Source: an uncultured beta proteobacterium (GTDB lineage: Bacteria; Pseudomonadota; Gammaproteobacteria; Burkholderiales; Burkholderiaceae_B). Taken from it: a DNA stretch of 33,917 nucleotides. How positions within the stretch are numbered: position 1 is the first letter of the stretch; the number at the start of each line of letters is the position of its first letter. This document shows positions 19,086-29,046 of this stretch, one piece after another. The DNA lies in assembly GCA_903958565.1 (NCBI GenBank), contig CAJBTJ010000412.1, forward strand, positions 1-33,917. Reading direction: 5' to 3'. A program made the translations under genes and the position numbers. The notes beneath the pieces are model-generated. The model did not search any database, was not told the origin of the DNA, and saw only the letters and a list, made by a program, of their open reading frames with translations.

Positions 19086-19871
19086 TTAGTTACTGAACAT
19101 CAAGGCAGTTAGCAGAAAATCGAGACCTAGTACGGCGAGCGAGCCTGCGACAACGGTGCGTGTGGTGGCGCGAGCGACCCCTTCGGGTGTGGGCCGAGCC
19201 TGCCAGCCCTCAAACAATGCGATCAGAGTGACTGCCACACCGAACACAATACTTTTAATCACGCCATTCATGACGTCTTTCCACACATCGACACCGCTTT
19301 GCATTTGCGACCAGAACGCACCTGTATCGATGCCGATCAGAAGCACACCTACAATCCAACCACCTAGGATGCCCACCATTGAAAAAACGGCGGCCAAGAC
19401 AGGCATCGCAATCACGCCACCCCAAAAGCGGGGCGCTAATACACGCCGAACAGGGTCAACGGCCATCACTTCCATCGCAGCCAGTTGTTCGCCGGCTCTC
19501 ATCAGCCCAATTTCCGCGGTGAGCGAAGTGCCGGCGCGTCCGGCAAAAAGTAGCGCAGTGATCACGGGGCCGAGCTCGCGGGTAAGAGAGAGTGCGACCA
19601 GTAGCCCGAGCGCTTCTTCGGAGCCATAGCGGTTTAGCGTGTAATAGCCTTGTAGACCCAACACGAAACCGACAAAGAGCCCCGATACCGCAATGATCAA
19701 TAAGGAGTGGTTACCGATAAAGTGAATCTGTTGCGAGACGAGCCGCGGGCGCTTGAACACAATGCTACTGGCTGCAAGTAAGCGAATAAAGAAACGGGTG
19801 AAGACGCCCAGGCCGACAACACGTTTGCGTACTGCGGCCCCAAGTGCGGCAACACCCTTTGGGGAAGTCAT
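19086..19871 (-). CDS. mlaE: Phospholipid ABC transporter permease MlaE
   Basis: MlaE is the inner-membrane permease of the Mla complex. The 261-residue protein has the family's long interfacial N-terminus, about five to six hydrophobic segments, and the conserved [21 protein letters not shown] loop that contacts the ATPase. I chose the ATG at 19871 because it overlaps the mlaF stop (ATGA), which indicates coupled translation; an earlier frame start at 19898 would lie inside mlaF. Confidence 0.95.
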   Translation of the reverse strand: MTSPKGVAALGAAVRKRVVGLGVFTRFFIRLLAASSIVFKRPRLVSQQIHFIGNHSLLIIAVSGLFVGFVLGLQGYYTLNRYGSEEALGLLVALSLTRELGPVITALLFAGRAGTSLTAEIGLMRAGEQLAAMEVMAVDPVRRVLAPRFWGGVIAMPVLAAVFSMVGILGGWIVGVLLIGIDTGAFWSQMQSGVDVWKDVMNGVIKSIVFGVAVTLIALFEGWQARPTPEGVARATTRTVVAGSLAVLGLDFLLTALMFSN

Positions 19872-20701
19872 TGAAGGGCTCCTTGCCGCGCCAGCCAAGA
19901 TTCAAAGGCTGGCGTGCTTGGATAATCGAATGGGACCGGTCCGTCGGGATGACCATTTAAAAATTGTTGTACGTAAGGATCGGTTGATGCGTGGAGCGAG
20001 GCGGGCGCGCCTTGTGCTTTGATGCAGCCTTGGCCAACAAGGTATACCTGATCCGCAATCGCGAAGGACTCTACGATGTCGTGGGTGATGACGACGCTTG
20101 CGCAACCGAGGCGGTCAGACAGGTTGCGGATGAGTCGCGCTGTGATGCCTAGGGAAATCGGATCGAGACCGGCGAAAGGCTCGTCATATAAAACGAGTTC
20201 TGGTTCAAGAATGACAGCCCGCGCTAAGGCTACGCGTCGAGCCATGCCGCCCGACACTTCAGAAATTTTGAGATGCGCGGCACAGCGTAAGCCGACAGAA
20301 TCTAGGGTGTTGAGCACGCGCGAGAGTGCCTCGCCTTGGCTGAGCGAAGCATGTTCGCGCAGAGGGAATGCGACGTTCTCAAATACATTTAAATCGGTGA
20401 AGAGCGCGCCTTGTTGAAACAAAACGCCCATGCGTTGGCGCAGGGTTTGAAGTTGGCGGGCATCGATCTGCGCCAGATCTTGATCAAACAAGGTCACCAC
20501 GCCAGTGCGTGCCCGCAACTGTCCTGTGGCGGCGCGCAGCAAGGTTGTTTTGCCTGAGCCCGAGCCGCCCATCATGGCTACTACCTGGCCGCGGGACACT
20601 TCAATGGAAATGTCACGCAATACAGTGAACTCGCCATAGCCTAAGGAGACGCTATCTAGGCGTAGCACCGGATGACTAGAGTCGGAGGCGGGCGAGGGCA
20701 T
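19868..20701 (-). CDS. mlaF: Phospholipid ABC transporter ATPase MlaF
   Basis: MlaF powers the MlaFED lipid transporter. In the 277 residues are Walker [10 protein letters not shown], the signature VSGGMARR, Walker [14 protein letters not shown], and the H-loop VITHD. The C-terminal tail after the ATPase core (about 245-277) is the part that in E. coli MlaF reaches into the neighbouring subunit and MlaB site. It is the first gene of the 21-gene minus-strand run, with a 121-base gap separating it from gltD. The ATG at 20701 has only a weak Shine-Dalgarno. Confidence 0.95.
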   Translation of the reverse strand: MPSPASDSSHPVLRLDSVSLGYGEFTVLRDISIEVSRGQVVAMMGGSGSGKTTLLRAATGQLRARTGVVTLFDQDLAQIDARQLQTLRQRMGVLFQQGALFTDLNVFENVAFPLREHASLSQGEALSRVLNTLDSVGLRCAAHLKISEVSGGMARRVALARAVILEPELVLYDEPFAGLDPISLGITARLIRNLSDRLGCASVVITHDIVESFAIADQVYLVGQGCIKAQGAPASLHASTDPYVQQFLNGHPDGPVPFDYPSTPAFESWLARQGALQ

Positions 20702-20767
20702 GTTGAACCAAAAGGATCGGGTCTTTGCCGTAAAGCTCAGTTAGAGCGTGCGGGCAGTCGTGGCCGT

Positions 20768-20773
20768 ATTGTA
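20768..20773 (-). promoter_or_regulatory. Possible -10 box for the mlaF operon
   Basis: TACAAT on the minus strand lies 67 bases before mlaF, in the 121-base gap after gltD (20702-20822). No good -35 hexamer is found at 16-18 bases, so the call is weak. The gap holds nothing else I can support. Confidence 0.25.
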
Positions 20774-20822
20774 GCCCCGACAGCCCGCTAGCTGCACCAC
20801 AATTGCAGCGTCTGGGAGGTCT

Positions 20823-22289
20823 TTAGCGAGGCAAGACGCTCGAGCCCATCAGGAATTCATCCACCGCGCGCGCGCACTGACGACCTTCCCGAATAGCCCA
20901 TACCACCAAGGACTGACCGCGGCGCATATCACCCGCTGCGAAAACCTTGTCGTCGCTACTACGATAGTCGTCCGTATTGGCGCGGGCGTTGCCACGTGGA
21001 TCCTGGTCAATACCAAAGGCTTTAAGTACATTGCTCACTGGGGCGACAAAACCCATCGCTAACAAGACGAGATCAGCCTGAATATCGAACTCAGAGCCCT
21101 TCACTTCCTGCATTTTCATCTGGCCAGTCGACTCGTCCTTGATCCACTCGACGCGGCAAGCGACGAGTTTTTCTACTTTGCCATTCTTGCCAACCAGTGA
21201 TTTGGTGGTCAGTGCCCAGTCACGCTCTGCACCCTCTTCGTGGGAGGATGAGGTGCGCAGTTTCGCGGGCCAGTAAGGCCAGGTCAGCGCTTTATTTTCG
21301 CTTTCAGGGGGACGAGGCATCAATTCGATCTGAGTGACGGACTTCGCGCCATGGCGATTACTGGTGCCGACGCAGTCTGAGCCGGTATCGCCACCGCCAA
21401 TCACGACCACATGCTTGCCCTTTGCCAACACTTGACCGGCGACTTTGTCGCCAGCGACGATCTTGTTCTGTGGACGCAGGAAGTCCATGGCATACATCAC
21501 GCCGTCGAGCTCACGCCCGGTGACGGGTAGATCGCGAGGTGTCTCGCAGCCGCCCGCCAACACGACCGCATCAAACTCTTTTTTAAGCGCTTCAGGTGTC
21601 TTAACCGTGAGCGCTTTGTCAGGCGAGTCTCCAGCCTGACCGATATAGTGTGAGGTTTTGAAGGTCACGCCTTCGGCTTGCATTTGCGCCACGCGCTGAT
21701 CGATCAATTGCTTTTCAAGCTTGAAATCAGGGATGCCGTAGCGAAGCAAGCCACCGATCCGATCATTTTTTTCAAAGACGGTGACGTCGTGACCGACGCG
21801 TGCCAATTGCTGCGCGCAAGCCAGACCTGCAGGACCCGAGCCGATGACAGCAACCTTTTTGCCCGTTTTTTGCTCAGGAGGTTGGGGAGTGACCCAGCCT
21901 TCAGACCAACCCTTGTCGATGATGGCGTGCTCGATGGACTTGATGCCCACCGCGTCGTTATTGATATTGAGTGTGCAGGCAGCTTCGCAGGGGGCAGGAC
22001 AGATGCGGCCCGTGAACTCCGGGAAGTTGTTGGTGGAATGCAGCACATCCAAAGCGCCACGCCAGTTTTGGCGATAAACAAGATCATTCCAGTCAGGGAT
22101 GATGTTGTTAACAGGACAGCCGTTGTTGCAAAACGGGATGCCACAGTCCATGCAGCGCGCGGCTTGTTTGCCGGCTTGTTCGTCTGTCAGGTGGAGTACG
22201 AATTCGCGCCAGTGTTTGAGGCGATTCGCAGGGACCTCAGACGCTTCTTGCAACCGATCGACTTCGAGAAATCCAGTAATTTTTCCCAT
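20823..22289 (-). CDS. gltD: Glutamate synthase (NADPH) small subunit
   Basis: GltD brings NADPH electrons to the large subunit. The 488-residue protein has two N-terminal cysteine clusters for 4Fe-4S centres ([14 protein letters not shown] and CPAPCEAAC). The FAD site is [11 protein letters not shown], the NADPH site GGGDTGSD, and the late [16 protein letters not shown] strand closes the FAD domain. The ATG at 22289 has AAGGA at 6 bases. It is 9 bases after gltB and cotranscribed with it. Confidence 0.97.
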   Translation of the reverse strand: MGKITGFLEVDRLQEASEVPANRLKHWREFVLHLTDEQAGKQAARCMDCGIPFCNNGCPVNNIIPDWNDLVYRQNWRGALDVLHSTNNFPEFTGRICPAPCEAACTLNINNDAVGIKSIEHAIIDKGWSEGWVTPQPPEQKTGKKVAVIGSGPAGLACAQQLARVGHDVTVFEKNDRIGGLLRYGIPDFKLEKQLIDQRVAQMQAEGVTFKTSHYIGQAGDSPDKALTVKTPEALKKEFDAVVLAGGCETPRDLPVTGRELDGVMYAMDFLRPQNKIVAGDKVAGQVLAKGKHVVVIGGGDTGSDCVGTSNRHGAKSVTQIELMPRPPESENKALTWPYWPAKLRTSSSHEEGAERDWALTTKSLVGKNGKVEKLVACRVEWIKDESTGQMKMQEVKGSEFDIQADLVLLAMGFVAPVSNVLKAFGIDQDPRGNARANTDDYRSSDDKVFAAGDMRRGQSLVVWAIREGRQCARAVDEFLMGSSVLPR

Positions 22290-22298
22290 GATAATTCC

Positions 22299-25200
22299 TT
22301 AAGCTGCTTTAGGCTGAGGGTTCGCCGCACGCCACATTTCACCGAGCGCGCGCTTGTAGTCGACAGGCATAACTTTGACAAACTTGGAACGAGCACTTTC
22401 CCAATTGCTAACCAGATCGCGCGCGCCGAAACTGCCTGTGTAGCGGAAGTGGTTTTCTACTAAACGTTTCAAAATTGCTTCATCGGTCTCACGATCACCG
22501 GCGCGAACCATGCTGTGCCAGACATCGATACCTTGCGCTTTCTGCTGTTCGCTCGAGGAGAGAACCGGCTCGATCTCGACCATTGTCATGTTGCAACGCT
22601 CGGCGAAGGTTTTTTCTGGATCCCACACGTAGGCCACACCCCCGGACATGCCGGCAGCAAAGTTACGGCCGGTTTGACCCAACACGACGACCGTACCCCC
22701 GGTCATGTATTCACAACCGTGGTCGCCCGTGCCTTCGACGACCGCCGCAGCGCCCGAGTTCCGCACGGCAAAGCGTTCGCCGGCGACACCGTTGAAATAG
22801 GCCTCGCCGGCCGTGGCGCCGTAGAGCACCGTGTTGCCGATGATGATGTGTTCGGGACCAAAGCCACGGAAATCGTTGGGCGAGCGAACAATGATTCGGC
22901 CACCTGACAAGCCTTTGCCAACATAGTCATTGCCTTCGCCCACCAGATCCAGTGTCACGCCTCGCACAAGGAAAGCGCCAAAGCTTTGTCCTGCGGTGCC
23001 GTTGCATTGAATATGAATCGTGTCATCTGGCAGGCCTTCATCTCCGTAACGTGAGGCGATGCGACCCGACAACATGGCGCCGATCGTGCGGTTACGGTTG
23101 CGGACTGGGACAATAAAGGAGACTTTTTCGCCACGCTCGATAGCAACTTTGCTGCGTTCAATCAGTTCGTGATCAAGGGCGGCTTCGAGGCCGTGATCCT
23201 GAACTTCAGTTTGACGGCGTGGGCTGTCGTTGCTTGGCTGATAGAACACGCGGCTGAAATCCAGACCGTGTGCTTTCCAGTGCTCGATACTTGTGCGTGT
23301 ATCGAGCAAGTCGACACGTCCCACGAGGTCGTCGAAATTGCGGATGCCCAACTGCGCCATGATTTCACGCACCTCCTCGGCGACGAAGAAGAAGTAGTTC
23401 ACGACATGTTCAGGCTTGCCTTGAAACTTTGCGCGTAGAACGGGGTCTTGCGTAGCCACCCCGACCGGGCAGGTGTTCAGATGGCATTTGCGCATCATGA
23501 TGCAACCTTCTACGACCAGCGGTGCGGTGGCGAAACCAAATTCGTCAGCGCCTAACAACGCACCGATTGCAACGTCGCGACCCGTTTTCATTTGACCGTC
23601 AGCCTGAACACGAATACGACTGCGCAACTGATTCAACATCAGTGTTTGCTGCGTTTCAGCCAAACCGAGTTCCCACGGTGTCCCAGCGTGCTTGATCGAA
23701 GAAACCGGCGAGGCACCGGTGCCACCATCGTGTCCAGAGATCGTGACGTGATCCGCTTTCGCTTTCGCAACGCCCGCGGCAACAGTACCTACGCCAACTT
23801 CGGAGACGAGCTTGACCGAAATCGATGCTTTGGCATTGACGTTTTTGAGGTCATGAATAAGCTGAGCCAAATCTTCGATCGAGTAGATGTCGTGATGAGG
23901 GGGAGGCGAAATCAGACCAACACCAGGGACTGAGCAGCGCAACTTGGCAATGTATTCAGACACCTTGTGACCAGGAAGCTGGCCGCCTTCACCAGGCTTG
24001 GCGCCCTGTGCCATCTTGATTTGAATCTGATCGGCGCTGGACAGGTATTCGGCACTGACACCAAAACGTCCCGAGGCAACCTGTTTGATTTTCGAGCGCA
24101 TGGAGTCGCCCGCTTGCAGGGGAACATCAGCAGCGATGCGATCAGCACCGAGCTCGGTGGCCAGCGTGGCGCCAGCGACAATACCGCTTTTTCCGGTACG
24201 CAACTCGTTACGATAACGCAGCTCATCTTCACCGCCTTCACCGGTGTTGGATTTGCCACCAATGCGGTTCATGGCAACTGCCAAGACAGAGTGAGCCTCG
24301 GTCGAGATCGAGCCTAATGACATCGCACCCGTTGCGAAACGCTTGACGATCTCTTTGGCGGGCTCGACTTCGTCTAGCGAAATTGCGCGAGCGGGATCCA
24401 CTTTGAATTCAAACAAACCGCGCAACGTCATGTGACGACGGCTTTGGTCGTTGATCAGCTGTGCGTACTCTTTGTAGGTGCGGTAGTTGTTTGAGCGCGT
24501 AGCGTGTTGCAATTTTGCGATGGAGTCTGGTGTCCACATGTGCTCTTCGCCGCGTACGCGGTAGGCATATTCGCCGCCCGTGTCAAGCGCATTGGCCAAG
24601 ACGGGATCGTTGCCAAACGCGGCGCGATGTGTGCGAAGAGCTTCTTCCGCGACCTCGAAGATCCCTATGCCTTCGATCGTGCTTGCCGTTCCAGAGAAGT
24701 ACTTGTTGACCAACGCGGTGCGCAAGCCAACGGCTTCAAAGATTTGGGCGCCGCAGTAAGACATGTAGGTCGAGATGCCCATCTTTGACATCACCTTGTT
24801 CAAGCCTTTGCCAATCGCCTTGACGTAATTCTTGATGGCTTTGTCTGCGTCTTTGCCCATGGAGGCGAGCGTTTCCAGTGCAAGGTAGGGATGGATGGCT
24901 TCGGCGCCGTAGCCACCGAGTAGGGCGAAGTGATGTACCTCACGCGCTGAGCCTGTTTCGACGACCAATCCAGTGTTGGTGCGCAAGCCTTCGCGAATCA
25001 GGTGCTGGTGAATGGCCGAAGTGGCCAGCAACGCGGGAATCGCGACGTGAGCGTTGTCGACGTTGCGATCAGTCAGAATCAATACGGTTGTACCGCTTTT
25101 CACGGCGTCGACAGCGCGTGCGCACAAGGCGGCAAGGCGTGCTTCGATACCGTCCGCACCCCATGCCGCGGGGTAGCTGATGTTCAGCTCTGAGCTGCGG

Positions 25201-27038
25201 AACTTGTCTCCTGTTACTTCAGAGATCGCACGAATACGCGCCATTTCTTTGAAGTCCAGAATGGGCTGTGTGACTTCAAGACGCAGAGGTGGATTGACGT
25301 TATTAATATCGAGCAGGTTTGGCTTGGGACCAATGAACGACACCAACGACATCACCATCTGTTCGCGAATAGGGTCGATTGGTGGATTGGTGACCTGTGC
25401 AAACAACTGTCGGAAGTAGTTGTAGAACGGTTTGGCGCGGCTCGACAAAATCGCGAGCGGCGCATCGTTGCCCATAGAGCCAATGGCTTCTTCGCCCGAT
25501 TCTGCCATGACTTCGAGCACGAACTTGTAGTCTTCCTGTGTCCAGCCAAAAGCCTGCTGACGATCGAGCAAGGATGTCGGTGCACCAATGGGCGCGTCAA
25601 GCTTTGCTGGGGAAGGTAATGAGTCGAGCTTGACACGCAGGCGGTCGATCCATTGCCGGTAGGGACGCGAGCTTGCCAACTGTGCTTTGATTTCAGCGTC
25701 GTCGATGATGCGACCTTGCTCAAGGTCGATCAAGAACATCTTGCCAGGTTGCAGACGCCATTTTTTGACGATACGGTTTTCAGGAATAGGGAGGGTGCCG
25801 GCTTCTGAGGCCATGATGACCATGTCATCATCGGTGATGAGGTAGCGCGCAGGGCGCAGTCCGTTACGGTCGAGCGTCGCGCCAATTTGGCGGCCATCGG
25901 TAAAGGCGACGGCTGCTGGGCCATCCCAAGGTTCCATCATCGCGGCGTGATATTCGTAAAACGCGCGGCGGCTAGGATCCATGTGTGTATGCTGCTCCCA
26001 AGCTTCCGGGATCATCATCATCATTGCGTGCGCGAGTGAGTAGCCGGACATGACAAGCAGCTCAAGGCAGTTGTCGAACGTCGCGGTGTCAGACTGACCT
26101 TCGTACACAATCGGGTAGAGCTTTTTGAGATCGTCGCCCAGCACAGCGGACTGCATCATGCCTTCGCGCGCGCGCAACCAATTGAAGTTACCTTTAACGG
26201 TATTGATCTCTCCGTTGTGCGCAATCATCCGGTACGGGTGTGCGAGTGGCCAAGCGGGGAAGGTGTTTGTTGAGAAGCGCTGATGGACGAGTGCGACCGC
26301 TGACACGGTGAGTGGATCGGCCAAATCGCGGTAGTAGCGACCGACTTGATCGGCGAGCAGCAAACCTTTGTAAACAACCGTACGCACCGATGCCGAAGGG
26401 ACGAAATACTCTTTGCCGTGCGCCAGACCCATCGCTTGAATTGCGTGGCTTGCTGTTTTGCGAATTACATAGAGTTTGCGTTCTAGTGCATCAGGCACCA
26501 TCACGTCGGCGCCACGACCGATAAATAGTTGACGAATCACGGGTTCACAGGCACGCACCGTGGGCGACATCGGCATGTCGGTGTCTACGGGCACATCACG
26601 CCAACCCAGTACGACTTGACCTTCAGCGCGCACTGAACGCTCGAGCTCTTGTTCGCATGCCAGACGCGAAGCGATTTCTTTTGGTAGAAACACCATGGCC
26701 ACGCCATACTCGCCAGGAGCGGGCAATGTGATGTTTTGTTTGGCTAGATCTTGCCGATAAAACGCATCGGGGATTTGGATCAGAATGCCTGCACCGTCAC
26801 CCATGAGTTTGTCCGCGCCCACTGCGCCCCGGTGATCCAGGTTTTCCAGAATTTTGAGGCCTTGCTCAACGATGGCGTGCGTCTTGTTCCCTTTGATGTG
26901 CGCCACAAAGCCCACGCCACAAGCGTCATGTTCGTTGGCGGGTGAGTACAGCCCTTGGGCGACAGGTAGTCCCGGTTGAGGGGCTGCTGCGGTGCGGGTG
27001 GTCTTGGTAGGGTGAAAACTCAAAGGGAACGTCGACAT
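22299..27038 (-). CDS. gltB: Glutamate synthase (NADPH) large subunit
   Basis: GltB makes two glutamates from glutamine and 2-oxoglutarate. At 1579 residues it is full length. Domains in order are a propeptide of about 39 residues, a class II glutaminase with nucleophile Cys40 in [10 protein letters not shown], a central domain, the FMN-binding synthase domain, a 3Fe-4S site with three cysteines in [12 protein letters not shown], and the C-terminal beta-helix of glycine repeats ([27 protein letters not shown]). I chose the ATG at 27038 because GGAG lies 6 bases upstream; the frame stays open to 27086. Directly upstream are palindromic repeats and a degenerate transposase-like gene. Confidence 0.97.
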   Translation of the reverse strand: MSTFPLSFHPTKTTRTAAAPQPGLPVAQGLYSPANEHDACGVGFVAHIKGNKTHAIVEQGLKILENLDHRGAVGADKLMGDGAGILIQIPDAFYRQDLAKQNITLPAPGEYGVAMVFLPKEIASRLACEQELERSVRAEGQVVLGWRDVPVDTDMPMSPTVRACEPVIRQLFIGRGADVMVPDALERKLYVIRKTASHAIQAMGLAHGKEYFVPSASVRTVVYKGLLLADQVGRYYRDLADPLTVSAVALVHQRFSTNTFPAWPLAHPYRMIAHNGEINTVKGNFNWLRAREGMMQSAVLGDDLKKLYPIVYEGQSDTATFDNCLELLVMSGYSLAHAMMMMIPEAWEQHTHMDPSRRAFYEYHAAMMEPWDGPAAVAFTDGRQIGATLDRNGLRPARYLITDDDMVIMASEAGTLPIPENRIVKKWRLQPGKMFLIDLEQGRIIDDAEIKAQLASSRPYRQWIDRLRVKLDSLPSPAKLDAPIGAPTSLLDRQQAFGWTQEDYKFVLEVMAESGEEAIGSMGNDAPLAILSSRAKPFYNYFRQLFAQVTNPPIDPIREQMVMSLVSFIGPKPNLLDINNVNPPLRLEVTQPILDFKEMARIRAISEVTGDKFRSSELNISYPAAWGADGIEARLAALCARAVDAVKSGTTVLILTDRNVDNAHVAIPALLATSAIHQHLIREGLRTNTGLVVETGSAREVHHFALLGGYGAEAIHPYLALETLASMGKDADKAIKNYVKAIGKGLNKVMSKMGISTYMSYCGAQIFEAVGLRTALVNKYFSGTASTIEGIGIFEVAEEALRTHRAAFGNDPVLANALDTGGEYAYRVRGEEHMWTPDSIAKLQHATRSNNYRTYKEYAQLINDQSRRHMTLRGLFEFKVDPARAISLDEVEPAKEIVKRFATGAMSLGSISTEAHSVLAVAMNRIGGKSNTGEGGEDELRYRNELRTGKSGIVAGATLATELGADRIAADVPLQAGDSMRSKIKQVASGRFGVSAEYLSSADQIQIKMAQGAKPGEGGQLPGHKVSEYIAKLRCSVPGVGLISPPPHHDIYSIEDLAQLIHDLKNVNAKASISVKLVSEVGVGTVAAGVAKAKADHVTISGHDGGTGASPVSSIKHAGTPWELGLAETQQTLMLNQLRSRIRVQADGQMKTGRDVAIGALLGADEFGFATAPLVVEGCIMMRKCHLNTCPVGVATQDPVLRAKFQGKPEHVVNYFFFVAEEVREIMAQLGIRNFDDLVGRVDLLDTRTSIEHWKAHGLDFSRVFYQPSNDSPRRQTEVQDHGLEAALDHELIERSKVAIERGEKVSFIVPVRNRNRTIGAMLSGRIASRYGDEGLPDDTIHIQCNGTAGQSFGAFLVRGVTLDLVGEGNDYVGKGLSGGRIIVRSPNDFRGFGPEHIIIGNTVLYGATAGEAYFNGVAGERFAVRNSGAAAVVEGTGDHGCEYMTGGTVVVLGQTGRNFAAGMSGGVAYVWDPEKTFAERCNMTMVEIEPVLSSSEQQKAQGIDVWHSMVRAGDRETDEAILKRLVENHFRYTGSFGARDLVSNWESARSKFVKVMPVDYKRALGEMWRAANPQPKAA

Positions 27039-27082
27039 AAAAAGCTCCGAGGGCTTGCGCCATGTTGCAGTGCGAGGGCGAA

Positions 27083-27111
27083 ACAATACGCTTGGTTTTG
27101 TGGCAACGCAA
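27083..27111 (-). promoter_or_regulatory. Putative gltB promoter
   Basis: On the minus strand TTGCGT (27106-27111) and TATTGT (27083-27088) are 17 bases apart, about 45 bases before the gltB start. The palindromic repeat at 27116-27142 begins only 4 bases upstream of the -35. By-eye match only. Confidence 0.35.
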
Positions 27112-27115
27112 GAAA

Positions 27116-27181
27116 ATTAATTGGGGTGCGTCCCTAATTAATAGCCCGACAGATTTGCCTTAATTTAATTGGGGACGCACC
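27116..27181. repeat. Pair of inverted REP-like palindromic repeats
   Basis: The first unit (27116-27142) is itself a hairpin: an 11-base arm, loop TGCGT, and an 11-base arm that pairs fully if one G-T wobble is allowed. The second unit (27165-27181) is the reverse complement of 27125-27141 with 16 of 17 bases matching. The shared core is GGGACGCACC with flanking TTAATT. The pair lies 14 bases past the stop of the RAYT-like gene. Short imperfect palindromes beside such genes are the hallmark of REP elements. I found no third copy in the window. Confidence 0.75.
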
Positions 27182-27194
27182 ATTAACATTGGCA

Positions 27195-27896
27195 TTAAGC
27201 CAGTGCGGATACCGTCTTTCTGGGTCGCCCACGTTTCTCGGGGCACACACGTCTGTTGGCAAGCTTGCTCAGCTCAGACAGGAAAGCGTCGTCGCCCAGA
27301 GCCCATTGCCCAGTTAAGCAGGCCTGGAGTTGAGCATTTTCCGCTGGGGGGTTGCCCTCTTGCAAGAGCCTTCGGTAGACCGCTTGTCGATCAAAAGGGG
27401 TGTTGCCGCAAGCCCAGTAGTCTGCGAGTGGTTGCAGACCGACTGCAGAGGCCCCTACGCTCCCTGTGTGGGCGCCTGCAGAAGACCAGCGCCAAGTGTC
27501 TGCCTCAGTGACCAGACCCTCTCTGACCGGTTGGCGTTCAAGCCAAATCAAGCAGGGTAAAAGCCAGCGTTGCGGCTGCGCAATGGTGGAGTGGAACCGT
27601 CCCTCGAAGACGCCGCCCGCGTGAAGCCGGCTTGCCAGAAGGCGTCCGACCTGTTGGATGCTGCGGGCGAGGCTGGTTTCGTCGCCGGGTGTTGCGAGCA
27701 AAGTTAGACTGCTAGGCGTGACAACCCATCCGTGTAGCAACGTGTCGGTATCAGCCAGTGCCAATCTAAGCCAGCGCCCAATATCTGCAAACTGCAGCGA
27801 GAAGGACTGGCGCACAACAGCGTCGGCGTGGTGTGTGAAGCGGGCTTGAGCGAGCTGAGCAAAACCCTCTGCATACAGTCGGGGCAGCCTGGCCAT
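27195..27896 (-). CDS. REP-associated tyrosine transposase (RAYT)-like protein, catalytically degenerate
   Basis: This 233-residue protein follows the IS200/RAYT (Y1_Tnp) pattern end to end: MARLPRLYAEG start, HGWVVTPSSLTLLATP where the family has MPNHVHLL, GVFEGRFHS, then WLERQPVREG where the family has YIxLNPVRAG, and WRWSSAGAH. The two metal-binding histidines are replaced by Ser63 and Thr65, and the catalytic Tyr by Trp118, so strand cleavage should not be possible. The C-terminus ends with a basic KRGRPRK stretch. I chose the ATG at 27896 (MARLPRL); a TTG four codons earlier is possible. The frame is otherwise intact, which argues for a conserved non-catalytic role rather than simple decay. 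It lies between an SdiA-regulated-type gene and the gltB repeats. Confidence 0.75.
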   Translation of the reverse strand: MARLPRLYAEGFAQLAQARFTHHADAVVRQSFSLQFADIGRWLRLALADTDTLLHGWVVTPSSLTLLATPGDETSLARSIQQVGRLLASRLHAGGVFEGRFHSTIAQPQRWLLPCLIWLERQPVREGLVTEADTWRWSSAGAHTGSVGASAVGLQPLADYWACGNTPFDRQAVYRRLLQEGNPPAENAQLQACLTGQWALGDDAFLSELSKLANRRVCPEKRGRPRKTVSALA

Positions 27897-27907
27897 AGTG
27901 TGCGTCA

Positions 27908-27926
27908 AAGCCCTAAATCAGGGCTT
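27908..27926 (-). other. Small hairpin over the SdiA-type gene stop, before the RAYT-like gene
   Basis: AAGCCC (27908-27913) pairs with GGGCTT (27921-27926) around a 7-base loop. It covers the stop codon of the upstream gene and ends 12 bases before the RAYT-like ATG. On the minus strand only TTT follows the stem, so it is a poor terminator. Confidence 0.35.
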
Positions 27927-28865
27927 CTTTAGCTTGTAGAAGAGATTGGGCTCACTGACGATGTAAATGTTGCCCTCATCATCAGTGGCGATTCCTTCGG
28001 GGCGCGGCAGAGGTTTATTGCCTTTTGTAGAAAGGGATAGCATGCCTTTGCCATCACCGCTGTCACCATCGAGCTGCACGATGAGCTGGGATTCTTCACT
28101 CAACAGGTAAACGCGGCCGGTGGTTGGATCGACCTCTACAGAGGAGAGGTCCGTCGCGAAGGGGACATCATTGAGCCAATGACTGATGTTTTCAATCCGC
28201 AGCCCTCGGGAGTCAGCCGCCTGTAGATTGTTCAGGCCACTAATGCGGTAAAGCGCGCGCGGACTGTGCTCTTTGGACAGGTACAGGCGATCGCGTTTGA
28301 GGTCATAACCCAACCCATTAAACCCATAGTTCGCATCGTCACCTTCGGTGAAACGCAAGACTAAGGCGAAAGCCCGGGTGACATCAAGCACTTGAGGGGT
28401 TGTGGGTACTTCCGCGATCACTACCCTATTGCGACGCCCGTTTACGAGCGCGATTTTATTCCCCCCAAGCCACGCGACACCATCGACGTCAGACATCCCT
28501 TTGACGGGGTAGGTCGCCAACACTTGGCCATCGGTTGAGAGCGCAATAAGCGCGGTGGGTTTATTGACAACAGTCCACAAGCGTTTTTGCAAAGGGTCGT
28601 AGGTCAGGCCGGAGAACTTGCCCCCGAGTTGCGTGTCAACCACTTGGGGCTCAGTTGGCCCCGCATAACCCGTTAGCGTGTTGCCGCCGGACTCAGCAAT
28701 CTTTTTCTCCCAGGCAGCTTGTTTGGCCGCGAGGCCTGAAATCCATCGGTAGGCCACCTGTTCAGCGTGGTAGTAGCGCACGCCGATGTAGGTTGCCCAG
28801 CCTACGCCAATGACGAGTAAGCAAGCCAGCAGGATCTTTGAAAGAAATTTGACTAAATCGGACAT
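27918..28865 (-). CDS. Membrane-anchored SdiA-regulated (YjiK-like) beta-propeller protein
   Basis: This 315-residue protein has one N-terminal membrane helix (about residues 7-27). A periplasmic domain follows, matching the SdiA-regulated family: KFSGLTYDPLQKRLWTVVNK, GMSDVDGVAWLGG, ANYGFNGLGYDLKRDRLYLSKE, DLSSVEVDPTTGRVYLLSEES and PRPEGIATDDEGNIYIVSEPNLFYKL. The repeated D-x-x-x-x-R-L-Y/W pattern suggests propeller blades. The biochemical function of the family is not known to me. I chose the ATG at 28865 because it places the membrane helix near the N-terminus; in-frame ATGs upstream would add unsupported residues and run toward the divergent promoter. It is divergent from rpoH, and the intergenic CIRCE operator could affect both. 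Confidence 0.85.
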   Translation of the reverse strand: MSDLVKFLSKILLACLLVIGVGWATYIGVRYYHAEQVAYRWISGLAAKQAAWEKKIAESGGNTLTGYAGPTEPQVVDTQLGGKFSGLTYDPLQKRLWTVVNKPTALIALSTDGQVLATYPVKGMSDVDGVAWLGGNKIALVNGRRNRVVIAEVPTTPQVLDVTRAFALVLRFTEGDDANYGFNGLGYDLKRDRLYLSKEHSPRALYRISGLNNLQAADSRGLRIENISHWLNDVPFATDLSSVEVDPTTGRVYLLSEESQLIVQLDGDSGDGKGMLSLSTKGNKPLPRPEGIATDDEGNIYIVSEPNLFYKLKKP

Positions 28866-28982
28866 ACCCAAATCCAGGGACGGACGTTGCGGCTGGGATA
28901 GACGGCAGCCTTGCGCCCGGAGCATACCGAGATTAACACCCCCGCAAGAATTGCGGAACTTTTGCACAAATCGATCGTCTTA

Positions 28983-29009
28983 TTAGCACTCGCTAGCTCA
29001 GAGTGCTAA
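28983..29009. promoter_or_regulatory. Perfect CIRCE element (HrcA operator)
   Basis: The sequence TTAGCACTC, nine bases, GAGTGCTAA is an exact match to the CIRCE consensus. The left arm is 28983-28991, the spacer 28992-29000, and the right arm 29001-29009. It ends 37 bases before the rpoH start and lies in the divergent region with the SdiA-regulated-type gene. HrcA is the known repressor at CIRCE sites; hrcA itself is not in the window. Confidence 0.93.
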
Positions 29010-29012
29010 AAT
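28983..29012 (+). promoter_or_regulatory. Putative rpoH promoter overlapping CIRCE
   Basis: TTAGCA (28983-28988) and TAAAAT (29007-29012) are 18 bases apart. Transcription from here would start near 29019 and leave a leader of about 28 bases containing the AGGAG of rpoH. The operator would then cover the whole promoter. By-eye match; an upstream promoter is also possible. Confidence 0.45.
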
Positions 29013-29046
29013 GGCACCGAAAGCTCCGAGGTCAGGAGCTAGTTTA

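Noticed and set aside
20791-20809. GCTGCA-loop-TGCAGC hairpin after gltD as a terminator
   Set aside because: The stem is only 6 bp and is not followed by a T-run on the minus strand, so I do not call a terminator there.
21678-22463. A 261-codon plus-strand frame across the gltD-gltB junction
   Set aside because: It runs antisense through two conserved genes and shows no domain or start signals.
27195-27896. An intact IS200-type insertion sequence
   Set aside because: The HUH and Tyr catalytic residues are missing, no subterminal hairpin pair brackets the gene on both sides, and there is no tnpB, so I do not call it a mobile element.
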